Shown: positions 47,724 through 59,529, counted from the stretch's first letter. The stretch: 64,000 nt of DNA from Isoetes taiwanensis (GCA_021234155.1 JAJEKV010000062.1:534952-598951), one strand, 5' to 3'. The notes: generated by a model not told the origin, from the letters alone. Made by a program: numbers and translations.

Positions 47724-48305
47724 TGTTAGAAATATAAAATAAGTCATCATATATATGAAGTACTGTAATTGAAGAATGGTTGCATAAGATCTCCTAAGAT
47801 GGGCATGAAATAATTGACAGCATAACAGCATAAGCTTGGGAGTTTAGCACCATGGATGTTCAGGTTCATATATTGGAAAGCAAGGCGTGACCATAACCTT
47901 AGAAGATATTAAAGTGAAACATTTATAAGTGCCTAGCCATATTATTTGAAGCCAAGGAAGTCTGGTGAAGACACGATTGTGTTAACCGCTTGCCGACTCC
48001 TAGTCGGTCGGATGATGCACTGAATAAATTCAACAGAATTATGATGTATGGACAGATTGAAGAGTATAGGTGTTGGCGGAGAGCAGAATAAAGCCGAAGG
48101 GCATTATCCATTGACGACCTATTTGAGTTAAATTTGCTACATTTTTTGTGTAATAACCATTTCTACAGTGTATGATAATATGTTTATTCCCGATGGATGC
48201 TATCTGCAATATATTTGATATTGAAAAAGGCACTGGTTTGTATTGCCTAGGCATACTTGCTATAGTCAATCAGTGATTGTATCTTATTCCTATTAACATT
48301 TATCA
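47724..48305 (+). mobile_element. 5' LTR of the copia element
   Basis: Starts TGTTAGAAATATAA and ends TTTATCA just before the primer site. The 3' end is firm; the start is the best TG position and fits copia LTR consensus. The second LTR is outside the window. Confidence 0.65.
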
Positions 48306-48306
48306 T

Positions 48307-48318
48307 TGGTATCAGAGC
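48307..48318 (+). other. Primer-binding site, initiator Met-tRNA
   Basis: TGGTATCAGAGC is the standard complement of the 3' end of plant initiator tRNA-Met used by copia elements, one base after the LTR end. Confidence 0.95.
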
Positions 48319-48324
48319 AGGAAC

Positions 48325-49026
48325 ATGTCAAGTCGATTTGGAGCAAGTTTATTAAGCAGCGTAGAAGTGTTCAATGGAGGGTCAGGTTTCCAGGTGTGGA
48401 AAGACTCAATCAAACACATCCTGGAAGTTGAGGAATTATGGGATCTAGTAGATCCAGATAATGATGAAACTCAGAATGAGTTAAACCACATTAGCAGATC
48501 TGCAAGCTCAGTCAATGTTGCTAATGTTGCTGATACAGGTGAAGCAAGTGCTGGAGGCGCAGTGATTAGTGTCGGAGCAGGAAGGTCTGCATATGCAAGA
48601 CTTAAAGAGGCACATGGGATCATTACATGCAAAGTAAGTCCCACAATCAGGCTTAAGCTCAGAAACAAAACACCCAGACAACTGTGGAGTTTTCTACTTA
48701 AGCACTTTGAGGAAAAAACATCGTCTCAGATTGACTTGCTAGAAAAAGAGTTATTTGAAACTACAGGAAGTTGGAGATTTTTCACAATTTTTTAATACAT
48801 TTGATAATATCATAGCTGATATGTCAGGAACAAGAGTGAATGTGTCAGAAAGGAGTCAAGTACTCCAGATATCTAGAGCTATTGCTGAGAATGACCAACT
48901 AGCACTGTTCATAAGGAACATGAGCAAGACTCGTGATGAAGCTGAGACTATTCTTAGAACAGAATATGAGCAGAAAAGGATTTCAAAGAGAGAAGAAGAA
49001 TCAACAGAGGTTCTACGGGTGGCATA
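48325..49026 (+). pseudogene. Copia gag, N-terminal part
   Basis: Starts MSSRFGASLLSSVEVFNGGS and contains FQVWKDSIKHILEVEELWD, the plant copia gag signature, then LWSFLLKHFEEKT. A one-base frame change near 48755 is followed by VGDFSQFFNTFDNIIADM, AENDQLALFIRNM and TILRTEYEQKRISKREEE. It stops at VLRVA, where the 10.5-kb insertion begins. Confidence 0.88.
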
Positions 49027-49202
49027 AATGACGCCATTTTTAGCCCTAAATAATAGCGCTAATTAAGGGGGTTTAACTGAATTTTTAAATTTTATTCTAG
49101 CACTAAATCCCACCCATGGGATCCTAAACTGTCGAACCTTTCCCCTTTTCCTACTTTCTTGGAGTTTCTTGGACCGGATTCAGAAACATAGCTGCTCCCC
49201 AT

Positions 49203-49510
49203 CGAGATCCCCGTACATTGCTTGGTTAACTGGCCGGATCAAATTGCTGTGACTGTACTGCTCCTACAGCAGTAATTATCGAAATCCGTTATTTGTACCA
49301 TTCTAAACAATTGCCAGTCATTAGATTCAACAAATTCCCCAATCGAGATCCCATTTCCCTGTTTGGTTAACTGGCCAGAATAAATTGCTGTGACTGTGCT
49401 GCTTCCACAGCAGTAATTATCGAATTCGGTTATTTGTACCATTCTAAACAATCGATTGCCAGACAATCGAGATCCCATTACCCTATTTTGTAAAGAGCTC
49501 GGATCAAATT
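49203..49510. repeat. Tandem repeat, 2.3 copies of a 130-140-bp unit
   Basis: TCGAGATCCC, TTGGTTAACTGGCC, AAATTGCTGTGACTGT, ACAGCAGTAATTATCGAA and TTATTTGTACCATTCTAAACA occur in two full copies; a third starts near 49468 and stops after CAAATTGCT. It lies near the left end of the insertion in gag. Confidence 0.9.
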
Positions 49511-50273
49511 GCTCATCTGAACAATTTCCCAGACTCAAGAAAAATTGTTTTAGTGGTAAGCATCTAATCTTTGTTGACAAATCTTTGGGAATGGTAAATA
49601 ATGTGGAAATGGTTTCATTCTATTATATTTCATGCTTCTATATTGGAGACAAAGGTGTGGAGGATTGCATTCCAGGTGTGGAGAATTTTTTGGGCTTGGT
49701 ATCAGCGAAAAGTACAGCTTAGTAATGTTTGGTCGTGCAAGTTCAGTAAGTTGATACTAACGAGTTTAGCATTTGGTAATATGTTTGCAGACAATCAGTT
49801 AGCAAATTATGCTAACAGGTTATATTGGTACTATGTTTCACAGGCAGTACTTGCTAGTTAGTATGTGCTGTGTACCCGAGTTACTTAGTGATTTCGTGCT
49901 ATGTTTGCAGGCAACATTTGCTAAGTAGCAGGTTACATTAAGAATGCGAATTTTGTGCTACACTTGCAGGCTCAAATTGTTATTAGCGGCGGTTGCTATG
50001 AAGATGAAGTTCAGTGCTAAGTTAGAAAGAGTTAGCTGCTATTTAGCATGACATGCTAAGCATTTGCTAGTTTGCAGACAGTAGGCCCAAGGTAATTGGT
50101 GTTCATGACAATTAGTAATTATTTGGAAAAAGTAGCAGTTCATTGCTAAGCTCTTAGAGTTAGTACTATTCAGGATACTTAGTGCTATGATTTGGATTGG
50201 TTTAGTTTTTTTGCGCACACAAATGAAGAATTTCCCGTGATATATAATTTCAAAGCCGGTGCGAGGGGATAGA
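49511..50273. repeat. Degenerate TTAGTGCTA / GCTATGTTTGCAG repeats
   Basis: TTAGTGCTA-like words and (GCTA/GGTAATA)TGTTTGCAG recur from about 49690 to 50190. Similar words (TTAGTGCTAACATT, GGCACTAACA, TTAGCACTA) recur at 57890-58260 at the other side of the same insertion. No gene in this stretch. Confidence 0.45.
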
Positions 50274-53138
50274 ATGGCAACAAAGAAAACTCAACCTAAA
50301 GTGACCATAGGCTAAGAGGAAGCAAGGAGGATGTTTGACACATTTGTGTTGCCTTTCGAGGGCATGACCTCTTCAGATGTAAGAAAGGCGGATGTGGTCA
50401 AGATGAGATAAGCAAAATATTTGGTCAGGTAAAAGCGGGTGGGTACCAAGCAAATTTATAAGTCTAGTCGAATGAATCCACAATTTGTGGATCAATTTAT
50501 GAACATCTACAGAAGATGTTACCAAAGAACTGATGTTTGTGTTGGAGAGATTGGGAAGTTTTTTGCACGGGCATTCACTTTGCATGTGAGAGGACAAAAG
50601 ATTAACTGGCAGTCATTTGTAGTTAAAACGAAGAAAAGTGTTACAGCTAAGGTTGAGAAAGAAGGTGAGTATGAGCCCTCATTTCCTCATACAAACGTTG
50701 CTGGTTGTGTAGTGGACTATTCTCTCATCAATTCCTTGATTGCTGGCTTAGATAAGCAGAAGGATGACTTGAATTTTAGAGTTAAAAGTGCAGCCAGTGA
50801 AATGAAGGAAAAAAGGAAGTTGTGGAAGAAGTGCAATTACGAGGTGGATGCTGCAAAATAGCAAATTGAAGCAGCAAAGGCCAGGTGTGAGCACTCCAGT
50901 GTCATTACATTCTTGTCGTCAATGCTGGTTTCCAAGGAAAAGGAACTTTTGGAGGCGACAACAGCATACAAGAGTATGGAGGAAATTCACAAAGGGGTAA
51001 TTGCTAATGACCTTTGCAATTACATAGTGCTCAATAGTTATTCTTTCTGCTTCATCATTTTTTTTATTTTTAAACAGGCAGAAGACGACGAACATAGACT
51101 CCAACCAAATAAATAAGATGTCTGGACTGCAACTCAACCTTTCATTTTTGGAACATCCAACATTCTCTACCGTAGCATTTGCAAAATTACAAAGTTGTTC
51201 TTTCTGTACATATGCCTATGACCCACTTTGTGTCTCAGCCATTGTTGCACATTGCATGCACAGTTTTCATCCAATTTGCGCTTACATATGTTTCTCAAAG
51301 AGATCATATTTGGGGTCTGGATTCGGGAACTCCTGTAAGACAGCCCTCTGTGAGGACCAGTGGATCTAACAGGAGAATCCGGGGGACTGTGTCACCCGGG
51401 ATTTGCAAGAAGAGAACAAGAAGAAGAAAACAGAACAAGGAAAACTGATATCAATGATGAACATACATGAGCTCTCGCAATCGAGAGAAGACTGAAAAGA
51501 GACAAGACTCAAAAACTCATCTAGCCCTCATGTGCTAGCTCTACTCATATATATAGTACAATGGCCTTTGGCCCAATATAGACACTCTGACTGAACTCGG
51601 TGCCGACTCCTGGAAGGAGGCATGATTTGCAGGAATGTTGGCGGTGCCTCTTGAAGTGCCTGGGATCACGCTGACGCTGACACAGGCGCTGACGGGCCAT
51701 CACTTGTCGCGGCGCCTCTTGGTAGCAGACCCAGGCTTTGACTACGTGGTCTGCTACTTGGTCTTCTGCTGGGCCTTTGACGACTGACCCGTGGTTGACT
51801 GTGGGTCCTTGTTCTTGACCTGGTCCGTCGTATGCATGAATAGTCCTGTACCAGGAGGCACATGACTAACAGATCAACTTGTCCCTCTTGTGAGAGCCAG
51901 ATGCCTCATAATTGGTTCAGGTCCATTGGACTTCCATGTAGATCTGCACTGGAATCTGCTCCCAATTATAGTGCAGTGTAGTCCATTGAATGCACTCAAG
52001 ATCCATCATTAAGCACATCTGCTGACTTGGAGGAGCCTGATATAATTATGCAATCCATTGAAGATTGCACTTTATTATCTTCCACAAGCCCAAACTTGAA
52101 GAGAGACAATGCTGAACAAAGTAATAGTTGTAAAAGACTGAAAAGTAAGTTATTCTTGTGAAGTATAACTACTTTGGATTTTTCTTCTATAGGTACTTAT
52201 TTAGTTTGATAATTTGAATGATGCAGGCTCAAGTTTGGATATTTCAAACTCTATAGTTGACATTGAAGAATGTAGATGTTTATGTTTCCAATTTGGACAA
52301 ACGTGCTGATATTGTGGAGAAGACAATCACAGAGGAAGAAACTGATTTGGCATCAGTTGGAGAATCTCCTTCTAAGAATAATTCCAAGCGGGGTTTCCTC
52401 CCAAAGAAACGAGCTCTATCCAAATCAATAACTAAGAAACTAAGGTGATTCTAGTGTGTTTCTTTCTGCCTGTTGTACTGATATAATTTCTCTAATAGTT
52501 GTCATTGCACAGTGCTAGTGTTGTTGGCAAGAAGCTTTTGGTTATTGAGCCAGAGGATTTCCTGTACAAGGTTTTCAAAAAGGCTAAAGCAGTACCTGAT
52601 GTGGTGGAAGGTGTCCAACTTCTTCCATCAAGAAAAGAGGTTCTTGCTGTCAGGCCAGGGGCAGAAAAGTTCATGCAATTCGTCACCGAACATTTTGCTG
52701 TTGGTATATGGTCTTCCAATCACTCGGTGATTAGCTGCCTGAGGTCTTTCATGCCTCAGTCCTTAGTGGATAAGTTTCTTTTCAAATGGATGGTGCAACC
52801 TTTGAAAATGAAAGGAGGAACTTCTTGCTACATCAAAAAACTCACAAAAGTTTATGAGAAATGTCCAGAATTTAGCATGAGGACAACTTTGCTTTGATTG
52901 ATCCCATGTGTACATGAATTTTAAGAATAATGCAGATTCCTGCATCACACTAAGGTCCTTCGTGCCTGACATAAATGACGGTGATTACCTGTTGAAGACT
53001 ATGGTATCTTACTTGGAGAAGCTAATAACAGAAGTGAACGTAATTGCTTATGTACAGAGGTCTGTGCATTTTCGAAATCAGTATGACGAGAAAAGCAGAA
53101 AAGTATTGGAGGTACTAAAGACCATGGACTTGTCCTAA
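50274..53138 (+). pseudogene. Spliced gene relic: helical region, RING-like cluster, degenerate FCP1/NIF phosphatase domain
   Basis: A long frame opens at ATG 50274 and continues to a GTAATT donor at about 50997 despite stops at 50313, 50409, 50430 (TAA) and 50859 (TAG). It is Lys/Glu-rich and likely helical. After an intron, 51118-51300 encodes CSFCTYAYDPLCVSAIVAHC then MHSFHPICAYICFSKRS, a Cys/His pattern like a RING, whose last pair CPSC lies beyond an insertion, at about 51878. Exons ending in GTAAGT at 52145 and 52444 lead to SASVVGKKLLVIEPEDF, VRPGAEKFMQFVTEHFAVGI and WSSN: an FCP1/NIF-like HAD phosphatase fold. The catalytic DxDxT is replaced by EPEDF, so it cannot be an active phosphatase. 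A frame break near 52895 precedes the tail ending 53138. Whether RING and phosphatase parts were one gene is inference. Confidence 0.5.
51367..51871 (-). mobile_element. Solo-LTR-like insertion
   Basis: On the minus strand the stretch starts TGTTAGTCATGTGCC (51871), has TATATATATGAGTAG (possible TATA box) and continues to about 51389 (GTGACACA) or 51368. GATC(T/A) flanks both sides (51363-51367 and 51872-51876) with one mismatch, a possible 5-bp target duplication. It separates the RING-like Cys/His cluster from its CPSC end. Confidence 0.45.
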
Positions 53139-54002
53139 ACTGTTGTATTTTTTTTTAATATTAGATCCCTTTTTTATTGTAATTTGGTGTTTATGAACAC
53201 CACAAACGTTTTAAAGAACTTTTATAATTCTCGGTATGCGAGTTCAGTTATAGTGGGCTCAAATGGATAGTCATCACTGTTCAAATGGATATGATTATAT
53301 TACTGTAGCATTCACATTCATATCCTTTATGATTTGCCCCGAGAGCCCAAGCACTCGATTACACTAGCCGATTGTAATCGTCTCCACACCATGGCAACTC
53401 CTTCAATCTTATCAACGTTATATAAACATAATCAGCGATGTAAAATTTCGGCAACAACGGCATTCTTGGTCTTGCTATTTTTCTTTTACGCCCAATGAGA
53501 ATATCCCACATGCGTTCTCACGTTTTCGAGGTCAACAGGGTTTTTGCATATCAATATCCCACATGCATTTGAATCATTCTATGCCCTCGAACCATTGAAC
53601 CATTGAAACAAACATAGCTTAATAATTAACTCACCTCATGTGTAATCTTTGGACTTAATGCAAACTCTATTCTTCATTCTTTTCGTGTTACTCATGAAGA
53701 TCAAACCGCCTTTACGCTTCTCCCTCAACTTGAATACATGATAACCCTTAGGTATGAGCAAAGTGCTATCAACTTCCCAACAAAGGAATAATCATATAAC
53801 ATGATAATCCCAACAATGGCTCAAATATCCCACGGCATTAAATCTTGATTCTGAGGCGAGTGTCATTTTTTTTTTTTAGATGTAATCCTCGTCCATCCAT
53901 TGGAAAAGATATTTTTTTTAGTAATGGCCTCCAAAAATATCCCACATGCATTAAATGTTGCTTATAAAAACCATTGTAGGATCTAGTTTGAATCATCCCC
54001 AA
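53139..54002. other. No gene recognised
   Basis: Downstream of the phosphatase-like relic. Contains repeated mentions of ATATCCCACATGC(A/G)T (near 53500, 53560, 53940), which suggests a degenerate local repeat. Confidence 0.4.
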
Positions 54003-54600
54003 AAATAATTTTGACCTATGATATTCTATGCATTATGTTAAGGCATAAATTGTGTAAGTCAACAACATTCAAGTCAAGAAGTGTGAATCACCCCCAAGCA
54101 AATGTTTGACTTTTTATTGACCATGGTAAAAGCGTAAGTCAACAATTTTCAAGTCAACAATTTTCAAGTCAACAAGTATGAATCACCCCTAAGCTAAAGT
54201 TTTACTTTCATTGACCAACATGTTTCGTAAAATGTGAGTCAACAATTTTCAAATCAACAAGTGTGAATAACCCCCAAGCATTTGGTAAATCATGAGTCAA
54301 CAATTTTGGCCTATGCTATTCTATGCATTATGTTAAGGCATAAATTGTGTAAGTCAACAATTTCCAAGTCAACAAGTGTGAATCAACCTCAAGCATTTGG
54401 TAAAGCGTAAGTCAACAATTTTGACCTATGCTATTCTATGCATTATGTTAAGGCATTGTTGTGTAAGACAACAATTTTCAAGTCAACAAGTGTGAATCAC
54501 CCCCTTTGTTACATGTTTGACTTTCATTGACCAACATGTTTGGTGAAGCGTAAGTCAACAATTTTGAAGTCAACAATCAATTTACACTAGCTAATTATAA
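54003..54600. repeat. AAGTCAACAATTTT minisatellite
   Basis: Degenerate units of about 100 bp combine (A)AGTCAACAATTTT(C)AAGTCAACAAG, TGTGAATCACCCC, AAGCATTTGGTAAA and GACCTATGCTATTCTATGCA. GTCAA, the complement of the W-box core TTGAC, occurs roughly twenty times. It ends just before a solo LTR. Confidence 0.85.
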
Positions 54601-54618
54601 CTAGAATTACTAAACAAG

Positions 54619-56019
54619 TGTAACCAAGCAAGGGCGCCCTAGGGGGCAACTTGCAAGGGTGCACACACTTAGCAATGTGCGCACTTTAAACCTTTAACCC
54701 ATTAAAGGTAGACCAAGGGTTATGGAAACCCTAAACCTAACTGAGAGCCTATGTAAGGTAACCAAACCCTAACTCTTTCCTTTTCGTCCACGAACCTTCC
54801 GAGCTCCAGTTCGCGCGCCTGAGGAGTCAAATCCAACTCCCAAGATCTGCCCGTGCGCCCTAGAGCTCGTCAGATTCTCCTTCCGACCGCATCCCCAAGT
54901 AGAACAGCGACATGGACGCATTCGGATCAAGAGGAGTGAACCAGGGATCAGGTATTTAGTCGATTTAATAGCCTAAACCGTATTCCAACCATCGAACCAA
55001 TAGGTTTAGCCTATTAAATTGCCCGTAGTAGCCAAGCAGATCCTTAGACTGACCCTAACTAAAGAACCTAACTCTATGATATAGATTAGTTCTTATTCTT
55101 TAGTTCTATGATGATGTGATGGATGGATGAATTATGTGGATTCATTGTATTGGGAAGGGGGGTAGAGACCTACAGCTTAGTAGTTGATGCTCCTAGCTAG
55201 TCCCTCTTAGTGCATTACTAGATTTTGGCCTGTGTACAAGAACCAAACCTGGTTGTGGGTGAAGGGCGAGGCCGGCTCGAAGGAGGTTCGTGTTGACTCT
55301 TGACCGATCCCTCCGGTGTGTAAAAGTCCATCGGGGATCAATGTAGACTAGGTCTAATGGCTTTGCGAAAGTGTGGGTAAGGCATGGGCTGGACACTGCG
55401 TGGAGTGGGGTTCACTTTCCGTGAATAAGTGGGGTGGTGGCCCTCTAGTCACCTTGAGTCGGCATGGAGACCTCTGGGTGGGAGTGATCCCTACCGCCCC
55501 ATCGGGCGGGGAGATGCAACCCGGGAATAGCCCCTTTGGCTATGCATCCGTGAGGCTACTGTCAAGTCCCAACACTCTTCAACCTACTGCAAAGGAAGTG
55601 TGCAGGGAGGGGCGGATAGAGTGGACAACCCTATGCCATGTTCTCATGCCGGCCAAATCCATTGTCATAATTCTCGTCATAATGAACGGCGGAGACCCAA
55701 GCCGTCGGGTCATCCCACGAGTTCGGCGTTGGGTAGGGACCCATATGTATTGTGCTGATCTTTGTCTATGCAGATGTTGATGTACCACCCTTCGAGGTGG
55801 ATATGTGATGATGTTATGTACTGACATGTATATTTACGCTTCCGCAGCTAGGTAGACCCTGAGGGAGACAGGGTAAAATGACCCCTTCACTCTTCCCACT
55901 GGGACTCGTTACGGGTGCAGTGATATGTGGAGGGCCATGTATCAGCATGGAGCTGGTATGGGGGATGAACTCCTGTTTGTATACGGTGAGTGCACCGTAT
56001 ACGAGTAGGGGATGTCACA
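54619..56019 (+). mobile_element. Solo Ty3/gypsy LTR, about 1.4 kb
   Basis: Starts TGTAACCAAGCAAGG and ends GTAGGGGATGTCACA; homologous end to end, in inverted orientation, to the LTR at 3271-4766. No gag or pol sequence flanks it, so it is a solo LTR. The 5-bp flanks (ACAAG and GGAAG) do not match well, so the target duplication is unproven. It truncates the DDE-like gene read on the other strand. Confidence 0.75.
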
Positions 56020-59000
56020 GGAAGCCTCTCTAGAATATCTTGTTCTTCTTTGGCACTTAGAGTATAAACCACTCCCCGCTTAACAACGTGCTTTGCTTGA
56101 ACCAACCTGACTTTGTTCTTTGCAACTTGAGTGGCATAAACAATTGCTTTATTTCCTCTATAAAACTTGTAGCTGGATTTACAATTCACCAACTTCTCAT
56201 AGTATGTCCCTTCTATGACCTCATCCCCTTTCACAAACTTCTGCCCTTGCATATCTACAAAGTCTTCTAACACCAAGTACTTAGCTTTGGTACATAGGAT
56301 AAGGTAGAATTTCACATTCTCGTGATTGTTATTTGGAGCCACCACTGCAAATACATCACCTATAGATAGTTGCATGCTACATAAGTCAGCGCTGCCAATA
56401 TATGCTTCTTCTCCTTCATCATGTACTTCTTCTTCAACAATAGCTTTGATGGGCTGTACCACAACTAGTTCAAACTTCTTAGTATATGATACATTGGGGC
56501 AAGATTCCCAATTCAAATCTAAAAAATATGTGCAAAAGCAAGAGAGGTTTCTGACCTGTAAATGTGTCATGTGATTTGAACACCCATGGAAACAATGAAG
56601 GTTTCTAGATCCTTTAATAGGACGTGCTTCCCACTGATTTTTTCTGTCCACTTGTCCTATTTCAACCTCCCAAAAAGTTCTACTTACAGTTTGAATCTTC
56701 TTTTTATATGTTGTGGGTGCTGTTGTTGACATGTACTGCTTTAGCCATTCCACCACCTCGTGTGCATTGGTCATCTTGCTGCCCTTCAACTGTACTCTCA
56801 AAGCCCTCTTTATTACTGCTCCTGCACCATCATGTTCTCCCTTCCCATGGCCAGAGCACCAAAAGTTCCACATCATGTCTAAACCTATTAAAGATTTGAA
56901 TCTAGCATCAAAGTAAAATGATTTTTTACCTTTGAATTGTGAGGCTACACCATCTGAGAAGACATAATGCTTCTTCAAAGTGATTTCCTTCTCTTGCATC
57001 CAATGATTGTGTAAGAGAACGCAATGCTGCACAAACAAAGAATCATGTTTTCTGTCAGATATATAAAAATGTTCTTCCTTGATCATTTCTTGTGTCTCAG
57101 GATCCCTTCTATATGTGAGGTGCACAAGAATAGTGATCTGCTCATTATGCCAATGCTTGGACTGGACTTCATTATGCTCCTTGAAAGAGTAATTCTCTGC
57201 AAAGTCAACCACTGATACAATAGTATCATCAGTAAACCTGTTCAGTAGTTGTCTAAACATGGCTTGCTACCATTTATACCTGAAATTATGTGTCACAAAC
57301 TCCTTTGCTTTACATCTGAAGGTTTCCATCAAAACATTGGGTGAAGTCTGTAAATATTGATGCTCAATTCTTTTTTTGGGTCTGCCATTTGTATCCTTAC
57401 CAATTTCAATGTAGTCTATGTTCTCCCAAGTGATTTTTGAGGTACTGTCCTTTGTTTCTTCTTTTGGACACCTTTCCATTTTGTCCACACCACATTTGCT
57501 GCAGGTTCCTGACAAGCATGCTTCATTGTGCCACTCCTCACCTTCAGGATTTGGGCAAACCATGCTTCTCCACATGTCATTGTTAGACTGCCAAATATGT
57601 CTTGCTGCATTGCACCCTACTTGGCTTGCCGTGTGGTCACATATCTTGCAATCACAGGTGCAATCTGCACCGTGCACCATGGACTTTTTCCTCATGTTCT
57701 TCACCCCTTCCCTTAGCATTGACATCCTCTCATGATAGACGCAACAACAGGTATTGAATTCAGATAGCTTTACAACAAAGTAGAGCTTTAATTTCTCGAA
57801 GGCTCTCTGCTTAATTTGAACATCTGGATTGTCTTGCTTGAAACTAGTGAAGAATTCTGTCTGCAGAATAAGAATAGAAAACTACATAGTAAATGCTAAT
57901 GCTAATGCTAATACCACTAGAAAAAACAACTGCTAATGAATAGCAACTTAGAACTAATTACTGATTCCATTAGCATTACAACATAACCCTTCGCAAACCA
58001 AACCACTAACCAGTGCTAGGACATTAGGATGAAAGCATTGCTAATCTGTAGTGATAGGTGGTGCTTCACTAACTAAAGATTAAGTTTAGTGCTAACATTG
58101 ACAAAATTACTAACAGTGGAACAACATTAACGAAAATAGTAATATTAGCACTGTCATTTACAAAATCACTAACAGTGGCACTAACATCAACACAATTACT
58201 AAACGTGGCACCAATATTATAAAGGTGAGAAACCTTAGCACTATATCAAAAAATGATCCATTATCAACCATCAATAGCACTAAGACTTGCCGTGTATCAA
58301 ATAGCACCGGCCATGAGTTGCGGGGATGCTATAATAAGTGGACGTGTTGCATCAGTCTGTCGACAACCAAACGAATTAAATACATATGGCCATGAATCAG
58401 AGGAGAAATTTCAAGTAAATGCAGCAATGATGAGATTTTGGTATCCTAGGTGGCATGGGAAAAAAGGAGTGAAATATGACGTGGAATGGCTGATAGGAGG
58501 CCATTTTGAGACCCCAAATCCGCCCTAATGGTAGCATTTTCCAAAACGCTTTAAAACGAAATAACTTCAAAACTCATAAAAAATATTAGTATTAGTAAAC
58601 GTGAAAAAAGACTTAGTAAAAAACTGATCTATAGATAGTATACCTGGCTCACATCAAGGTAATGTGTTGGATGCTTAGGATGTTTTCCTCTACCAGATCT
58701 AACATCCTTGAAGTTAGGCGAAATTCTGGTGTAGTTTGTCCAATAATCCACAACTTTTTCAATCACTTCTTGGTTCAGGGAATCCTTTCTCTTCTTCCTT
58801 CCCCCAAGAGCCCACAATGTGTTTTTATTACTAATTGCAACACGATGCTTCTTAGCTTTGGAACAATTCCTTGGATGAATTCCTAAAGCCTTGGCAGCTA
58901 ATCTTTTGCTTCCATGCTGACCTTCCCAAGTGCCATGACTAATCTTTGCTCTTTTTTGTTGCTAATTTGTCATTGGACTCCACTCCCTTTCACGTCTTTG

Positions 59001-59293
59001 TATGGTTTCTTGGATGCTACCTGGACAATTTCATCGCGGAACAATCTTTTCCTTATCGCATTAATCGCGAACCCTTTTGCATAACTTTGTTGTTCTCCAC
59101 TAGATGCCATACTTCTTTCTTTCCGTCTCGAGACATCGAACCCGCTATCAAATCCAAAAACGTTTTTCATGATTATGGAGGCTTGCATGTTGCAATTGCT
59201 TTTTGAGTGCTCAATACTCCAATCTAAATTTTCATTTGACAATTGTTGCCTCATCTTGCTTGCTCTTTTTGCCGTTGCTTACGCAAATGCCAT
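56020..59293 (-). pseudogene. Uncharacterised spliced gene relic, possible DDE-type nuclease family
   Basis: Exon 1 is about 59293-58644, exon 2 is 57860-56020; GT-AG borders and phase agree. Exon 1 starts MAFA, then TAA (59279-59281), then KRASKMRQQLSNENLDW; a frame change near 58985 and TAG (58962-58964) precede ISHGTWEGQHGSKRLAAKA. Exon 2 has a Cys/His-rich block (CTCDCKICDHTASQVGC, CSKCGVDKMERC), TAG at 57267-57269, then VSVVDFAENYSF, NEVQSKHWHNEQITILVHL, HYVFSDGVASQFKGKK and CSGHGKGEHDGAGAVIKRAL. This VDFAEN / SDG..SQFK / HGKG..DG.G..K series is, as I recall, typical of large families of uncharacterised animal and non-seed-plant proteins. The conserved Asp residues and Glu suggest a DDE/RNase-H-like nuclease, but that is inference. 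The solo LTR cuts off the C-terminus after DILERLP. The 778-bp intron holds TTAGTGCTAA repeats. Confidence 0.7.
57890..58260. repeat. Degenerate CACTAACA / GCTAATG repeats in the intron
   Basis: GCTAATGCTAATGCTAATA at 57893, then imperfect units of ACAAAATTACTAACAGTGGCACTAACATCAAC type. Similar words occur at 49690-50190. Confidence 0.6.
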
Positions 59294-59520
59294 TTCCGCC
59301 TCGCCTTCGCGTCATTAGTCATTGGATCACAAGAAGCCTGAACAAAAATTGGATGGAAAGAAAGAAACGAGATCTCTCTCCCTCGAGAAAGGGGGAATCA
59401 ACCACCCCCCAATATTCTCGTTAATTTTGAATTTCCCTCTCGTTAATTTTGAATTCTCGTTAATTTTGAATAGTACTAATTTGGATGGACAAAAGGACAC
59501 TAATTATGAGACACCGTAAC
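59294..59520. other. Right end of the insertion in copia gag
   Basis: CTCGTTAATTTTGAATT occurs three times (59427-59470). No terminal inverted repeat matching 49027-49200 was found by eye, so the exact right border is unknown. Confidence 0.4.
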
Positions 59521-59529
59521 GTGCGAGGA

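Noticed and set aside
55887-56019. C-terminal tail of the DDE-like gene
   Set aside because: This stretch is the antisense of the solo LTR's 3' end, so the reading frame merely runs into the LTR.
50274-57269. A variant genetic code with TAA/TAG read as Gln
   Set aside because: The intact PPR and NMNAT genes end at normal TGA or TAA codons, the same relics also contain frameshifts, and C-to-T decay explains the stops more simply.
58253-58528. 91-codon plus-strand frame in the intron of the DDE-like gene
   Set aside because: No recognisable domain, and it partly overlaps degenerate intronic repeats.
49027-59520. Terminal inverted repeats of the 10.5-kb insertion
   Set aside because: I compared both borders by eye and found only short AT-rich likenesses, not a convincing inverted pair.
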